From positions 1 through 13,237 of the forward strand of contig CAZQVN010000079.1 in the NCBI GenBank assembly GCA_964596775.1: 13,237 nucleotides of DNA, in the 5' to 3' direction. Positions 1 to 6,615 of the stretch are shown here, piece by piece. The position numbers and the translations under genes are program-made. The notes under the pieces were generated by a model. That model made no database searches. It was not told the origin of the DNA and was given only the letters and a program-made list of their open reading frames with translations. This stretch comes from CAZQVN01 sp964596775 (GTDB lineage Bacteria > Eisenbacteria > RBG-16-71-46 > JABDJR01 > JAWXBZ01). How positions within the stretch are numbered: position 1 is the first letter of the stretch; each line of letters begins with the position of its first letter.

Positions 1-29
1 TGGGCGCCGCATCGGACGCATTGGATAAT

Positions 30-106
30 TGGTGGCGGCTCAGGGATTCGAACCCCGGACACGCGGATTATGATTCCGCTGCTCTAACCAACTGAGCTAA
101 GCCGCC
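30..106 (-). tRNA. tRNA-Met (anticodon CAT, elongator type)
   Basis: On the minus strand this 77-base segment folds as a full cloverleaf. The 7-bp acceptor stem pairs GGCGGCT (106-100) with AGCCGCC (40-34). The D-loop contains AGTTGGTTA and the T-loop TTCGAAT. The 5-bp anticodon stem is GCGGA/TCCGC, and the 7-base loop ATCATAA puts CAT at 72-70. The 3' CCA is encoded in the DNA at 32-30. A CAT anticodon can belong to initiator Met, elongator Met or lysidine-modified Ile2. The fully paired first acceptor base pair argues against initiator, and the overall body resembles elongator Met tRNAs. Ile2 is not fully excluded by eye. Confidence 0.95.
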
Positions 107-164
107 ACGGGTGGGATATGCGGTCCGGACCGAGGCGGGCCTTTCCGCAACAAAACAGTCCGGA

Positions 165-194
165 AGAATAGGGGAGATTTCCGGCTTCCGTCAA
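165..194 (-). promoter_or_regulatory. Candidate sigma-70 promoter for the tRNA gene
   Basis: Read on the minus strand, a -35-like TTGACG (194-189) is followed after 18 bases by a -10-like TATTCT (170-165). Transcription would begin near 158, giving a leader of about 50 bases before the tRNA 5' end at 106. The leader contains a perfect 12-base palindrome at 121-132. The element match is seen in the sequence; activity is inferred. Confidence 0.5.
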
Positions 195-272
195 GCGGAA
201 TAGCCCCTTACGGTCAGTTCACGGGCCCGGCTCACCTCCGTTCCCGAAATTCAAGGGACCATCCACCCCTCA

Positions 273-302
273 TTGACCACCCCCAACCCCCACATCTATA
301 CT
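273..302 (+). promoter_or_regulatory. Candidate sigma-70 promoter for the barrel protein-guaB operon
   Basis: TTGACC (273-278) and TATACT (297-302) are separated by 18 bases. Each matches the sigma-70 hexamers at 5 of 6 positions. Transcription would start near 309, leaving a leader of about 75 bases before the ATG at 384. The position also argues against any upstream start for the barrel gene, because a TTG start at 273 would lie inside the -35 element. Confidence 0.6.
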
Positions 303-383
303 CCGTCATTCACTTTCCACACCTTCGGGAGGCACTTCCGGGAGGGGCCAGAGCCTCTACCGTCGAAAGGAGCACCGGTTTAC

Positions 384-1094
384 ATGCGTCACAGTTCAGC
401 GCGGAGCTTTATGGCCGCGGCCGTCGCGGCCGCACTCCTCCTTGGAGGCGCTTCCGCCCGGGCCGATGATCTGGCCGGCAAGGGAAGCATCGGTTTTGCC
501 CTCGGCGCCATCCGCTTTACCGGCGGAGAGGATCTCACCACGGACGTCGGCATCCGCCCCGTTCTGCGCGGCCTGTTCAAGTACGCGTGGGAGGAGCACT
601 TCGTCACGAGTCTTGAAGTCGGATACGGCTGGAACGCCTACGGCGAGGGCGGGGATTACCGGGGTGATGACCTGGGCCTCGGCACTGTGGCGGTCGTCAC
701 CCCCGTGACGCTCGGCCTCGACTACCGCTTCAACACGGGCGAGCCGAAGATCATGCCCCGCTTCGGGGCCGGTGTCGGCGCCTACGGCATCAAGATTCTT
801 TCCGGCCGGGACCGCATCTCCCGCGACCCGCAAACGGACCGCAAGCGGAGCATCGTTTCTCCCGGTTTCTACGGAAAGGCCGGCGGGGAGTTCGTCCTCA
901 ATCCGTCGATGGCGCTCAACACCGACGTGATGTATCACAAGGTGTTCAATGGCGACAAGGAAGGGTTTCCCAGCGGCTACCTGGATTCGAGCACCTCGTT
1001 CGCCGAGTTCCGGGTCGGCATCAACTACTACTTCACGATCCGCTCCACGGGAGCCTCCCCGCGGAAGCCGGCGGACGAGGATGACGACGAGTGA
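384..1094 (+). CDS. Small outer-membrane beta-barrel protein
   Basis: The product is 236 residues. Residues 1-27 look like a signal peptide: positive MRHSSARS, an Ala/Leu-rich core, and cleavage after ARA-27. The mature part is a series of short alternating amphipathic strands with Gly and aromatic residues (for example GYGWNAYGEGG and FGAGVGAYGIK), as in 8-stranded OmpW/OmpX-like barrels. The last strand ends FRVGINYYF at residue 217. A 19-residue charged tail ending in DEDDDE follows, which is unusual because barrel proteins normally end on the terminal aromatic. ATG 384 is chosen for the AAAGGAG at 366-372, the signal peptide that starts there, and the promoter upstream. The stop overlaps the guaB start by 4 bases (GTGA). 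The exact function is unknown; a porin-like or structural role is only inference. Confidence 0.85.
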   Translation: MRHSSARSFMAAAVAAALLLGGASARADDLAGKGSIGFALGAIRFTGGEDLTTDVGIRPVLRGLFKYAWEEHFVTSLEVGYGWNAYGEGGDYRGDDLGLGTVAVVTPVTLGLDYRFNTGEPKIMPRFGAGVGAYGIKILSGRDRISRDPQTDRKRSIVSPGFYGKAGGEFVLNPSMALNTDVMYHKVFNGDKEGFPSGYLDSSTSFAEFRVGINYYFTIRSTGASPRKPADEDDDE

Positions 1095-2557
1095 ACCGGA
1101 TCGTCGGTGAAGGCCTCACATTCGACGATGTGCTCATCCTGCCCGGCCGCTCGGGTGTCCACCCGAAGGATGTGGACGTCTCCACACGCCTGACGAAGGA
1201 CATCACGCTCAATATTCCGATCCTGTCCGCGGCCATGGACACCGTCACCGAGTCCGAGCTGGCCGTGGCGCTCGCCCGCGAGGGAGGCATCGGGATCATC
1301 CACAAGAACCTCCCGATCGCCCGCCAGGGGGAGGAGGTCGACAAGGTCAAGCGCTCGGAAAGCGGCATGATCGTCAACCCGATCACGCTCCAGGCCGACG
1401 CCCCGCTCTCCTCGGCCCTCGACATGATGGAGAAGTTCCACATCTCCGGCGTGCCGATCACCCGGGCCGACGGCGTTCTCGTCGGAATCCTCACGAACCG
1501 CGACCTCCGGTTCGTCGAAGCGCGTCCCGGGCTCAAGGTTTCCGACGTGATGACGAAAGATCCCCTGTACACCGTGCCGGTCGGGACCTCCCTCGAGGAG
1601 GCCAAGGCCATCCTGCACCGGCACCGGGTGGAAAAACTGCCCGTGGTGGACGATAAGAACGTTCTCAAGGGGCTCATCACCGTCAAGGACATCCAGAAGA
1701 AGCTCCTGTACCCGCTGGCGGCCAAGGACGATCATGGCCGGCTCCGGGTCGGAGCCGCGATCGGCGTCTCCGCGGACGCCATGGACCGGGTGGCCCACCT
1801 GGCCGAACAGCACGCGGACGTGGTGGTGCTGGATTCCGCCCACGGTCACTCCGAGGGCGTCCTTGAGCTCGCCGCGCGCATCAAGAAGGAATTTTCCGCG
1901 TTGCCGTTGATCGTCGGCAACGTGGCCACGGCCGAGGCAACCCGCGATCTCATCGAGATCGGCGTGGACGCCATCAAGGTCGGCATGGGGCCGGGTGCCT
2001 CGTGCACGACACGGATCGTGGCCGGTATCGGAGTTCCCCAGGTCACCGCAATCATGGATTGCCATGCCGAGGCATCCAGAGCCGGGATTCCGGTGATCGC
2101 AGACGGTGGAATCCGCTACTCCGGCGATGTGGTCAAGGCCCTGGCATCGGGAGCCTCGTCCGTCATGATCGGCCAGCTGCTGGCCGGCGTGGAGGAGAGT
2201 CCGGGCGAGTCCATTCTCCTGGAAGGCCGGTCGTACAAGGTCTTCCGCGGAATGGGATCGCTGGCCGCGATGCACGAGGGCTCGGCCGATCGCTACTTCC
2301 AGTCACAGGTGTCCGACAAGCGAAAGCTCGTGTCGGAAGGGATTGAGGGGCGGGTTCCCTACAAGGGTCCCCTCACGCATCTCGTCTACCAGCTTGTCGG
2401 CGGTCTCCGGGCCGGGATGGGCTACGTGGGCGTATCGACGATCGGAGATCTTGCGGCAAAGAGCCGTTTCATGAAGATCTCTCCGGCGGGTTTGCGTGAA
2501 AGCCACCCTCATGACGTGGCCATCACCAAGGAACCTCCGAATTACGAGCCACGCTGA
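1091..2557 (+). CDS. guaB: Inosine-5'-monophosphate dehydrogenase
   Basis: This 488-residue protein has the full length expected for bacterial GuaB. The enzyme oxidises IMP to XMP with NAD+ in the cytoplasm, the committed step of guanine nucleotide synthesis. Landmarks in order: the N-terminal GLTFDDVLILPG; a CBS-domain pair at about residues 90-205; the NAD/phosphate-binding barrel segment DSAHGHSEGV; the catalytic loop GPGASCTTR with the nucleophile Cys305; IADGGIRYSGD; and the flap region FRGMGSLAAM followed by EGIEGRVPYKG. The loop reads GPGASCTTR where GPGSICTTR is common, a mild variant. The start is GTG 1091, inside the end of the barrel gene. Its Shine-Dalgarno GAGGA (1077-1081) lies within that gene's coding sequence, so translational coupling is likely. 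guaA is not adjacent. Confidence 0.98.
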   Translation: MNRIVGEGLTFDDVLILPGRSGVHPKDVDVSTRLTKDITLNIPILSAAMDTVTESELAVALAREGGIGIIHKNLPIARQGEEVDKVKRSESGMIVNPITLQADAPLSSALDMMEKFHISGVPITRADGVLVGILTNRDLRFVEARPGLKVSDVMTKDPLYTVPVGTSLEEAKAILHRHRVEKLPVVDDKNVLKGLITVKDIQKKLLYPLAAKDDHGRLRVGAAIGVSADAMDRVAHLAEQHADVVVLDSAHGHSEGVLELAARIKKEFSALPLIVGNVATAEATRDLIEIGVDAIKVGMGPGASCTTRIVAGIGVPQVTAIMDCHAEASRAGIPVIADGGIRYSGDVVKALASGASSVMIGQLLAGVEESPGESILLEGRSYKVFRGMGSLAAMHEGSADRYFQSQVSDKRKLVSEGIEGRVPYKGPLTHLVYQLVGGLRAGMGYVGVSTIGDLAAKSRFMKISPAGLRESHPHDVAITKEPPNYEPR

Positions 2558-2588
2558 TCAACGTGGCCGACAACAGCACGAGATACTC

Positions 2589-5155
2589 TTGACCACACCC
2601 CTCAGTCCGTCCGAAAAACTTCCGCGCTCGCTCCTGCTCGGCATCTTTTTCATCGCCATGTCGATGCTGTTCCAGGAGATCGTCCTGACCCGGATTTTTT
2701 CCGTGGCCATGTACTACCACTTCGCGTTCATGGTCGTGTCGATCACGCTGTTCGGCATCGGGGTCTCCGGGGTCTACGTCTATCTCAACATGGACAAGTT
2801 TCCGCCGGAGAAGGCCGCGGTCCAGATGTCGTGGGCTACCAAGTTCTATGCCGTTTCCGTTCCGGTCTGCTTCCTGATCCAGCACTGGCTGCCGTCCGCG
2901 CCGGACAGCCCGAGATTCGGCGCTCTTTACCTCGGGTTGACGTATCTCATCATCGCGGTGCCGTTCTTCTTCGGGGGGATGACCGTGTCGCTGGCGCTCA
3001 CGCACTACTCGCGCGGCGTCTCCACGCTCTATTTCGCCGACCTGGTCGGCGCCAGCATCGGATGCGCGCTGGTGTTTCCCGGCCTCACGTTCTTCACCGG
3101 ACCGGACCTGATCCTGATGGTGGCCGTTCTCGGCAGCCTGGCCGCCATGGCGTTCTCCGTCCGGGCCGGCAGGGCACACGTGGTACGTTGCGCGGCTCTC
3201 CTGGTGGTCATGACGACGATGCTCGTTCTCAACGTCACGAAAGTGTTCGTCATTGCCGTCATCGACCAGGGAAAGATGACCCGCGCCGACACGGGCGAAC
3301 CGTTGAAGAAGCTCGCGGTCAAGTGGAATCCCATGAGCCGCGTCACCGCGTTCGACGGCAGCACGCGCCCTTCCTACCGGCCGGGTGAGTCCCCCGACAG
3401 CGTCTTCTATCCGGACGGCCAGATCCTGATGCTCCTCGACCGGAGCGCCATGACCTGGGCGGTCGACTTCGACGGCAACTGGGACGAGGTCAGCTGGATC
3501 TTCACGGACATCTCGACGCTTCCGCTCTACCTCAATCCCGGGGCCAAGGTGCTCGACATCGGGTCGGGCGGGGGGCAGCACGCCCTGACCGCGATCGGCC
3601 TCGGTTCGACGGACATCACCTGCGTGGAGATCAACCCGACGGTCGTCGACTGGACGAAAAACCGTTTCGGCGAGCGGACCGGCCACATCTACTCGCGTCC
3701 CGAGGTGAGGGTCCACGTCGGCGACGGCCGCACGATCACCGCCCGTTCGAAGGAGCAGTACGACGTGATCTCGTTCGTGTCCTCGACCACGTTCACCGCC
3801 ACGGCCTCCGGGGCGTTCATGATGGCCGAGAACAACCTGTTCACCGTGGAGGCGTTCGACGAGTACTTCGATCACCTGACCCCCGACGGCATGATCGGGA
3901 TCAGCCAGGTGATGACCCGGGATTACGCCGGACTGCTCCTCCGCGTCACGGGCCTCGGGCGGACGATGCTGGAACGGCACGGCATCGCCAACCCCGAGCG
4001 GAACATCATGGTCGTCACGAAGAAGACCGGCGGCTACGGGCTGGCCGTCATCAAGAAGTCGCCGTTCACCACCGCGCAGCTGGACAAGGCGGATTCGCTG
4101 GCCGCGGTCATGGGCTGGGAAATCCTCCACTCGCCCCGGATCAACAATCATCCGGAATTCCACCAGGTGATCACGGAGCCGAACCTCCAGGCGTTTCTGG
4201 AGTCGCTGCCGTTCAACCTGTACCCGCCCACGGACGACAAGCCGTTCTTCTTCAACCTGGTGCCGTTCAGCAAGCTCGACACGGCGGACACCGGCAACTT
4301 CAGCGTGAAGTACGGCCAGGGACCGGCGAAGATCCTGCTGGCCCTGTTCTGGATCGTACTCGCCCTGACGCTGCTGTTCCTGATCGTTCCGCTGCTCATC
4401 ACCCGGAAGGCCCGCCTGGCGCACAAGCCGGGAACGGCCGCCACGCTCGGGTTCTTCACCATGATCGGGCTCGGCTTCATCATGGTGGAAGTGCCGCTCA
4501 TGCAGCGGTTCGTTCTCTTCCTCGGGCATCCGGTCTACGCCATCAGCGTCGTGCTGTTCTCCATCCTGCTGTTCTCGGGGATCGGATCCTTCCTGACGCG
4601 GCCCGTCACCGGATCCCGGGCGAAGTTGTGGCTGCTCATGTCGATCCCGGCGCTGCTCGCCCTTGTGTTCGTCTACAACGCGNNNNNNNNNNNNNNNNNN
4701 NNNNNNNNNNNNNNNNNNNNNNNNNNNNNNNNNNNNNNNNNNNNNNNNNNNNNNNNNNNNNNNNNNNNNNNNNNNNNNNNNNGTGGCTGCTCATGTCGAT
4801 CCCGGCGCTGCTCGCCCTTGTGTTCGTCTACAACGCGGGGCTCGAAAAGGTGTTCACGCTGACCCAGGACCAGTCGGTGGCGGTCAAGGTCGGCATTTCC
4901 GTGCTCCTCCTGCTGCCGCTGGGTCTTCTCATGGGGATGCCGTTTCCGACGATGATGCGCCGTGTGTCCTCGTGGTCCCCGGGCATGGTGCCCTGGTGCT
5001 GGAGTCTCAACGGGTCGGCGAGCGTGCTCGGTTCCGTGGCCGGAGTGATCGTGGCCCTGGCGTTCGGGTTCAGCGCATCGCTGATCATCGGGGGGGCCGC
5101 CTACGTCCTGGCCCTGGCGTGTGCGGCGGTTCTTCCGGCGTTCGAGGAGTCCTGA
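2589..5155 (+). CDS. Membrane-fused spermidine-synthase-like protein (interrupted by assembly gap)
   Basis: After removing the N gap and one 55-bp duplicate copy, one frame of 803 residues runs to the TGA at 5153-5155. The N-terminal ~235 residues hold several TM helices (first: FFIAMSMLFQEIVL). Next comes a soluble SAM-binding Rossmann domain: VLDIGSGGG at 321-329, acidic Glu347 in CVEINP, and GDGR at 378-381. C-terminal TM helices begin near residue 582, with late motifs MGMPFPTMM and LNGSASVLGS. This order is typical of membrane proteins annotated as fused spermidine synthases. However, the segment after YDVI (391-394) reads SFVSSTT and lacks the Asp-containing motif used by true aminopropyltransferases, so polyamine synthesis is doubtful. 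The start is uncertain: TTG 2589 is preferred for its 31-base distance from guaB, but its RBS is weak. It is probably co-transcribed with guaB. Confidence 0.85.
4628..4682 (+). repeat. 55-bp exact duplicate, left copy (assembly artefact)
   Basis: These 55 bases, coding WLLMSIPALLALVFVYNA, recur without a mismatch at 4783-4837 immediately after the N gap. A direct repeat ending exactly at both gap edges is the signature of two contigs that share a terminal k-mer. Confidence 0.97.
4683..4782. other. Assembly gap of 100 N
   Basis: A run of exactly 100 N sits inside the spermidine-synthase-like gene. The round length is typical of a placeholder added by scaffolding software. The flanks are identical for 55 bases, so the two contigs overlap and no real sequence need be missing. 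Confidence 0.98.
4783..4837 (+). repeat. 55-bp exact duplicate, right copy (assembly artefact)
   Basis: This is the second copy of 4628-4682. Merging the two copies and dropping the gap removes 155 bases and restores the reading frame. As written, the two halves lie in different frames. Confidence 0.97.
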
Positions 5156-5258
5156 CCGGGCGAAAATTTCCCGTACGAACAGCCTGCATCCGGTGCCGGT
5201 CAGCCCCCAACGACATGGCCCGCGGCCTCTCCATGCTGAGCACAGGCGCGAAAAGGCG

Positions 5259-5326
5259 CGAGGGTTGATCTCCCTTGGGGCGTGCCGCTGTAAGGCGGTC
5301 CGGGAGGATCAACCCTCGACTTTTTT
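5259..5326 (+). terminator. Rho-independent terminator of the guaB operon
   Basis: CGAGGGTTGATC (5259-5270) pairs perfectly over 12 bp with GATCAACCCTCG (5307-5318). The pairing can extend by TCCC/GGGA across a one-base bulge. Inside, CCGC (5285-5288) and GCGG (5295-5298) form a small inner hairpin. TTTTTT (5321-5326) follows on the plus strand. It lies about 100 bases beyond the stop at 5155. Read on the minus strand, the stem is followed only by a short TTTT, so weaker bidirectional action is possible. Confidence 0.85.
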
Positions 5327-5366
5327 GCGACGGGCCGCTTCGAGCCGGACCGCTTGCTCAAGAAAG

Positions 5367-5412
5367 ACCTCCTCCCGCTGGTGCTGCGTATCTCGGAGGA
5401 TTGGGAGGAGGT
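5367..5412 (-). terminator. Candidate terminator for the minus-strand gene
   Basis: A perfect 10-bp inverted repeat (ACCTCCTCCC at 5367-5376, GGGAGGAGGT at 5403-5412) encloses a 26-base loop. On the minus strand it starts 46 bases after the stop of the 5458-6294 gene and is followed by the pyrimidine-rich CTTTCTTG. The loop is long and the U-tract is interrupted, so this is a moderate call. Confidence 0.45.
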
Positions 5413-5457
5413 GTCGGGGTCCTGGCCCAGGCGCGCCGGGATGAGGCCCCTTCCATA

Positions 5458-6294
5458 TCAGTGCCGGTGCGGCTGTCCGTCCTCCAGCGACCCGGCGGCA
5501 TCGTGCGCGGTGTCCGTGACCGGATCCTGAAACCGGAATTCGGGGTCGAGCGCCCGGATTTCCGCGGCCGATTTCCGCAGTTCCTCGAGCGCTCCGGGCG
5601 ACCCGCTCCGGCGCCACTCCAGGTAGCGGTCGAGGAACGCGTCCTTCCTCAGCCTGAGCACATTCTCCCGCTCTTCCTTGTCCACGGTTCTTTCCAGGTG
5701 ATAGACTTCCCCCTGCGAGAGCGCTTTCACGAGGTCCAGGTATTCGCCTCGCATGTGCGACAAGACCTTGATGTACCGATCGAATCCCACCGAAAGCTTT
5801 TCCAGGACATCGGTTACGGCCGGATGGCTCCTGTTTATCTGTTGGCTGTACGTGTAGGCAAAGTGGTAGTAGCTCTTGCCCCGCCCGATGGAGGCTTCCT
5901 CGCTCGGGTCGTGCCACCGGTTCCGGCCGGTCTTGGCGGACATCCACTGCGCCGGGTTGTCGAAAACACCGACCGATACCAGCAGAAAATCGGCGTTCGT
6001 CTTGTAGATGACATACTTGAGCCGCGCATCCGTGGAACGCTGGAGACGCCTGAACACCTCGTGATCGTAGCGGTGCAGGTACTGCATCGAATTCTCGATA
6101 TATTCGGGATCCGACATCGAGTTCAGCAGGTGGGCGAGGTACACGTTCACGTCCTCGTCCTCTCCCTCCTGATTCTTGAGCGCCCCGCTTTCGAGCTTCG
6201 AGTAGAGCAGGCACCGCATCATGAAGAAATAGGACGGTTTGATGCGCCGTGATTCATCCTTCAGGTCTACGAACAGATATCGCGATGGATTCAT
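5458..6294 (-). CDS. Conserved-looking protein of unknown function, 278 residues
   Basis: I do not recognise a named family. The product is soluble and highly charged, with no signal peptide or TM segment. The N-terminal half is rich in aromatic and acidic positions (DESRRIKPSYFFMMR, DEDVNVYLAHLL, YKTNADFLLVSVGVFDNP). The C-terminal third is mostly helical, with many Glu, Arg and Leu residues, and ends in PHRH. ATG 6294 is chosen over GTG 6303 because the minus-strand GAGGGAG sits about 8 bases before the ATG but directly abuts the GTG. The gene is convergent with the guaB operon and divergent from the HD-GYP gene pair. A near-consensus sigma-54 promoter lies about 60 bases upstream. A link to the neighbouring signalling genes is inference only. 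Confidence 0.8.
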   Translation of the reverse strand: MNPSRYLFVDLKDESRRIKPSYFFMMRCLLYSKLESGALKNQEGEDEDVNVYLAHLLNSMSDPEYIENSMQYLHRYDHEVFRRLQRSTDARLKYVIYKTNADFLLVSVGVFDNPAQWMSAKTGRNRWHDPSEEASIGRGKSYYHFAYTYSQQINRSHPAVTDVLEKLSVGFDRYIKVLSHMRGEYLDLVKALSQGEVYHLERTVDKEERENVLRLRKDAFLDRYLEWRRSGSPGALEELRKSAAEIRALDPEFRFQDPVTDTAHDAAGSLEDGQPHRH

Positions 6295-6363
6295 GCGTGA
6301 CACTCCCTCGAGATTCCGCGCAGGTCCGGAATCGGCGCGCGGCGCAGTCGGGAGATATGGATT

Positions 6364-6379
6364 AGCAGGCCGCGTGCCA
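6364..6379 (-). promoter_or_regulatory. Candidate sigma-54 (RpoN) -24/-12 promoter
   Basis: On the minus strand the sequence TGGCACGCGGCCTGCT (6379-6364) matches the sigma-54 consensus TGGCACG-N4-TTGCW at every fixed position except the first T of the -12 element. The invariant GG and GC dinucleotides have the correct spacing. Transcription would start near 6352, leaving a leader of about 60 bases before ATG 6294. Activation would need an enhancer-binding protein, which this window does not encode. Confidence 0.55.
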
Positions 6380-6512
6380 CACCGCGGAGGGTGTCCGGTG
6401 TCGATCCCCTATCCCGTTGTCCTCAATGGCCGGAAGTCGCCGCAGGCCACGACCGGCGCGGCTTTTGACCCTCCTCACTCTCCTCGAATACACCGGATTT
6501 TTCGGTGTTCTC

Positions 6513-6526
6513 CCCCGACGTCGGGG
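6513..6526. repeat. Perfect 14-base palindrome, possible operator
   Basis: CCCCGACGTCGGGG is its own reverse complement. It lies about 90 bases before the start of the plus-strand membrane gene and about 135 bases upstream of the minus-strand sigma-54 site, a reasonable place for a dimeric regulator or enhancer-binding protein. Function is inferred from position and symmetry only; chance is possible in GC-rich DNA. Confidence 0.3.
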
Positions 6527-6615
6527 CAGATCACCCGGGTTTTCCGTTGCTCGCGATTTGCAAACGGCGCGTCCTCCGCGCACGATCCGTGCTATTTGCA
6601 ACCGCGGTGGATCGA

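Larger units (their letters stand above)
5156..5457. other. Convergent intergenic region
   Basis: These 302 bases separate the end of the plus-strand operon from the end of the minus-strand gene at 5458. I see no convincing gene. Longer open frames crossing this stretch are out-of-frame shadows of the 5458-6294 gene or lack an RBS. The region holds the two hairpins listed separately (5259-5326 and 5367-5412). Confidence 0.7.
6295..6615. other. Divergent intergenic region between unknown gene and signalling pair
   Basis: These 321 bases lack a convincing gene. They hold the sigma-54 site for the minus strand, a hairpin ACACCG-N7-CGGTGT (6490-6508), a perfect 14-base palindrome (6513-6526), and two copies of ATTTGCAA followed by ACG or CCG just before the plus-strand gene. 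A weak plus-strand promoter may lie at 6465-6494 (TTGACC, 18 bases, TACACC). Confidence 0.6.

Noticed and set aside
121..132. Perfect 12-base palindrome CGGTCCGGACCG in the tRNA leader
   Set aside because: It is short and GC-only, has no second copy nearby, and is equally explained by base composition.
323..345. Near-repeat CTTCGGGAGG / CTTCCGGGAGG in the barrel gene leader
   Set aside because: The two short SD-like repeats lie too far from the start to act as ribosome-binding sites, and no start codon follows at a suitable distance.
273..383. Upstream extension of the barrel gene to a TTG at 273
   Set aside because: That start overlaps the -35 element and would bury the signal peptide 37 residues inside the protein.
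1028..2275. Minus-strand open frame of 415 codons opposite guaB
   Set aside because: It is a shadow of the strongly conserved guaB reading frame, with no domain signal.
2523..4529. Long minus-strand open frame of 668 codons opposite the spermidine-synthase-like gene
   Set aside because: Its composition is dominated by Arg, Glu, Asp, His and Gly, with no recognisable domain. It lies antisense to a gene with clear motifs, and such frames are common in GC-rich DNA.
4629..4862. Apparent frameshift and premature end of the membrane gene
   Set aside because: It is explained fully by the N gap and the 55-bp duplicate; merging the copies restores the frame.
5309..6214. Second minus-strand frame of 301 codons overlapping the unknown gene
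   Set aside because: It is rich in Arg, Pro, Gly and Ala like other shadow frames, runs through the terminator region, and has no RBS.
5275..6252. Plus-strand open frame of 325 codons opposite the unknown minus gene
   Set aside because: It starts inside the terminator stem and has no credible RBS. The minus-strand frame has better start signals, a promoter and protein-like composition.
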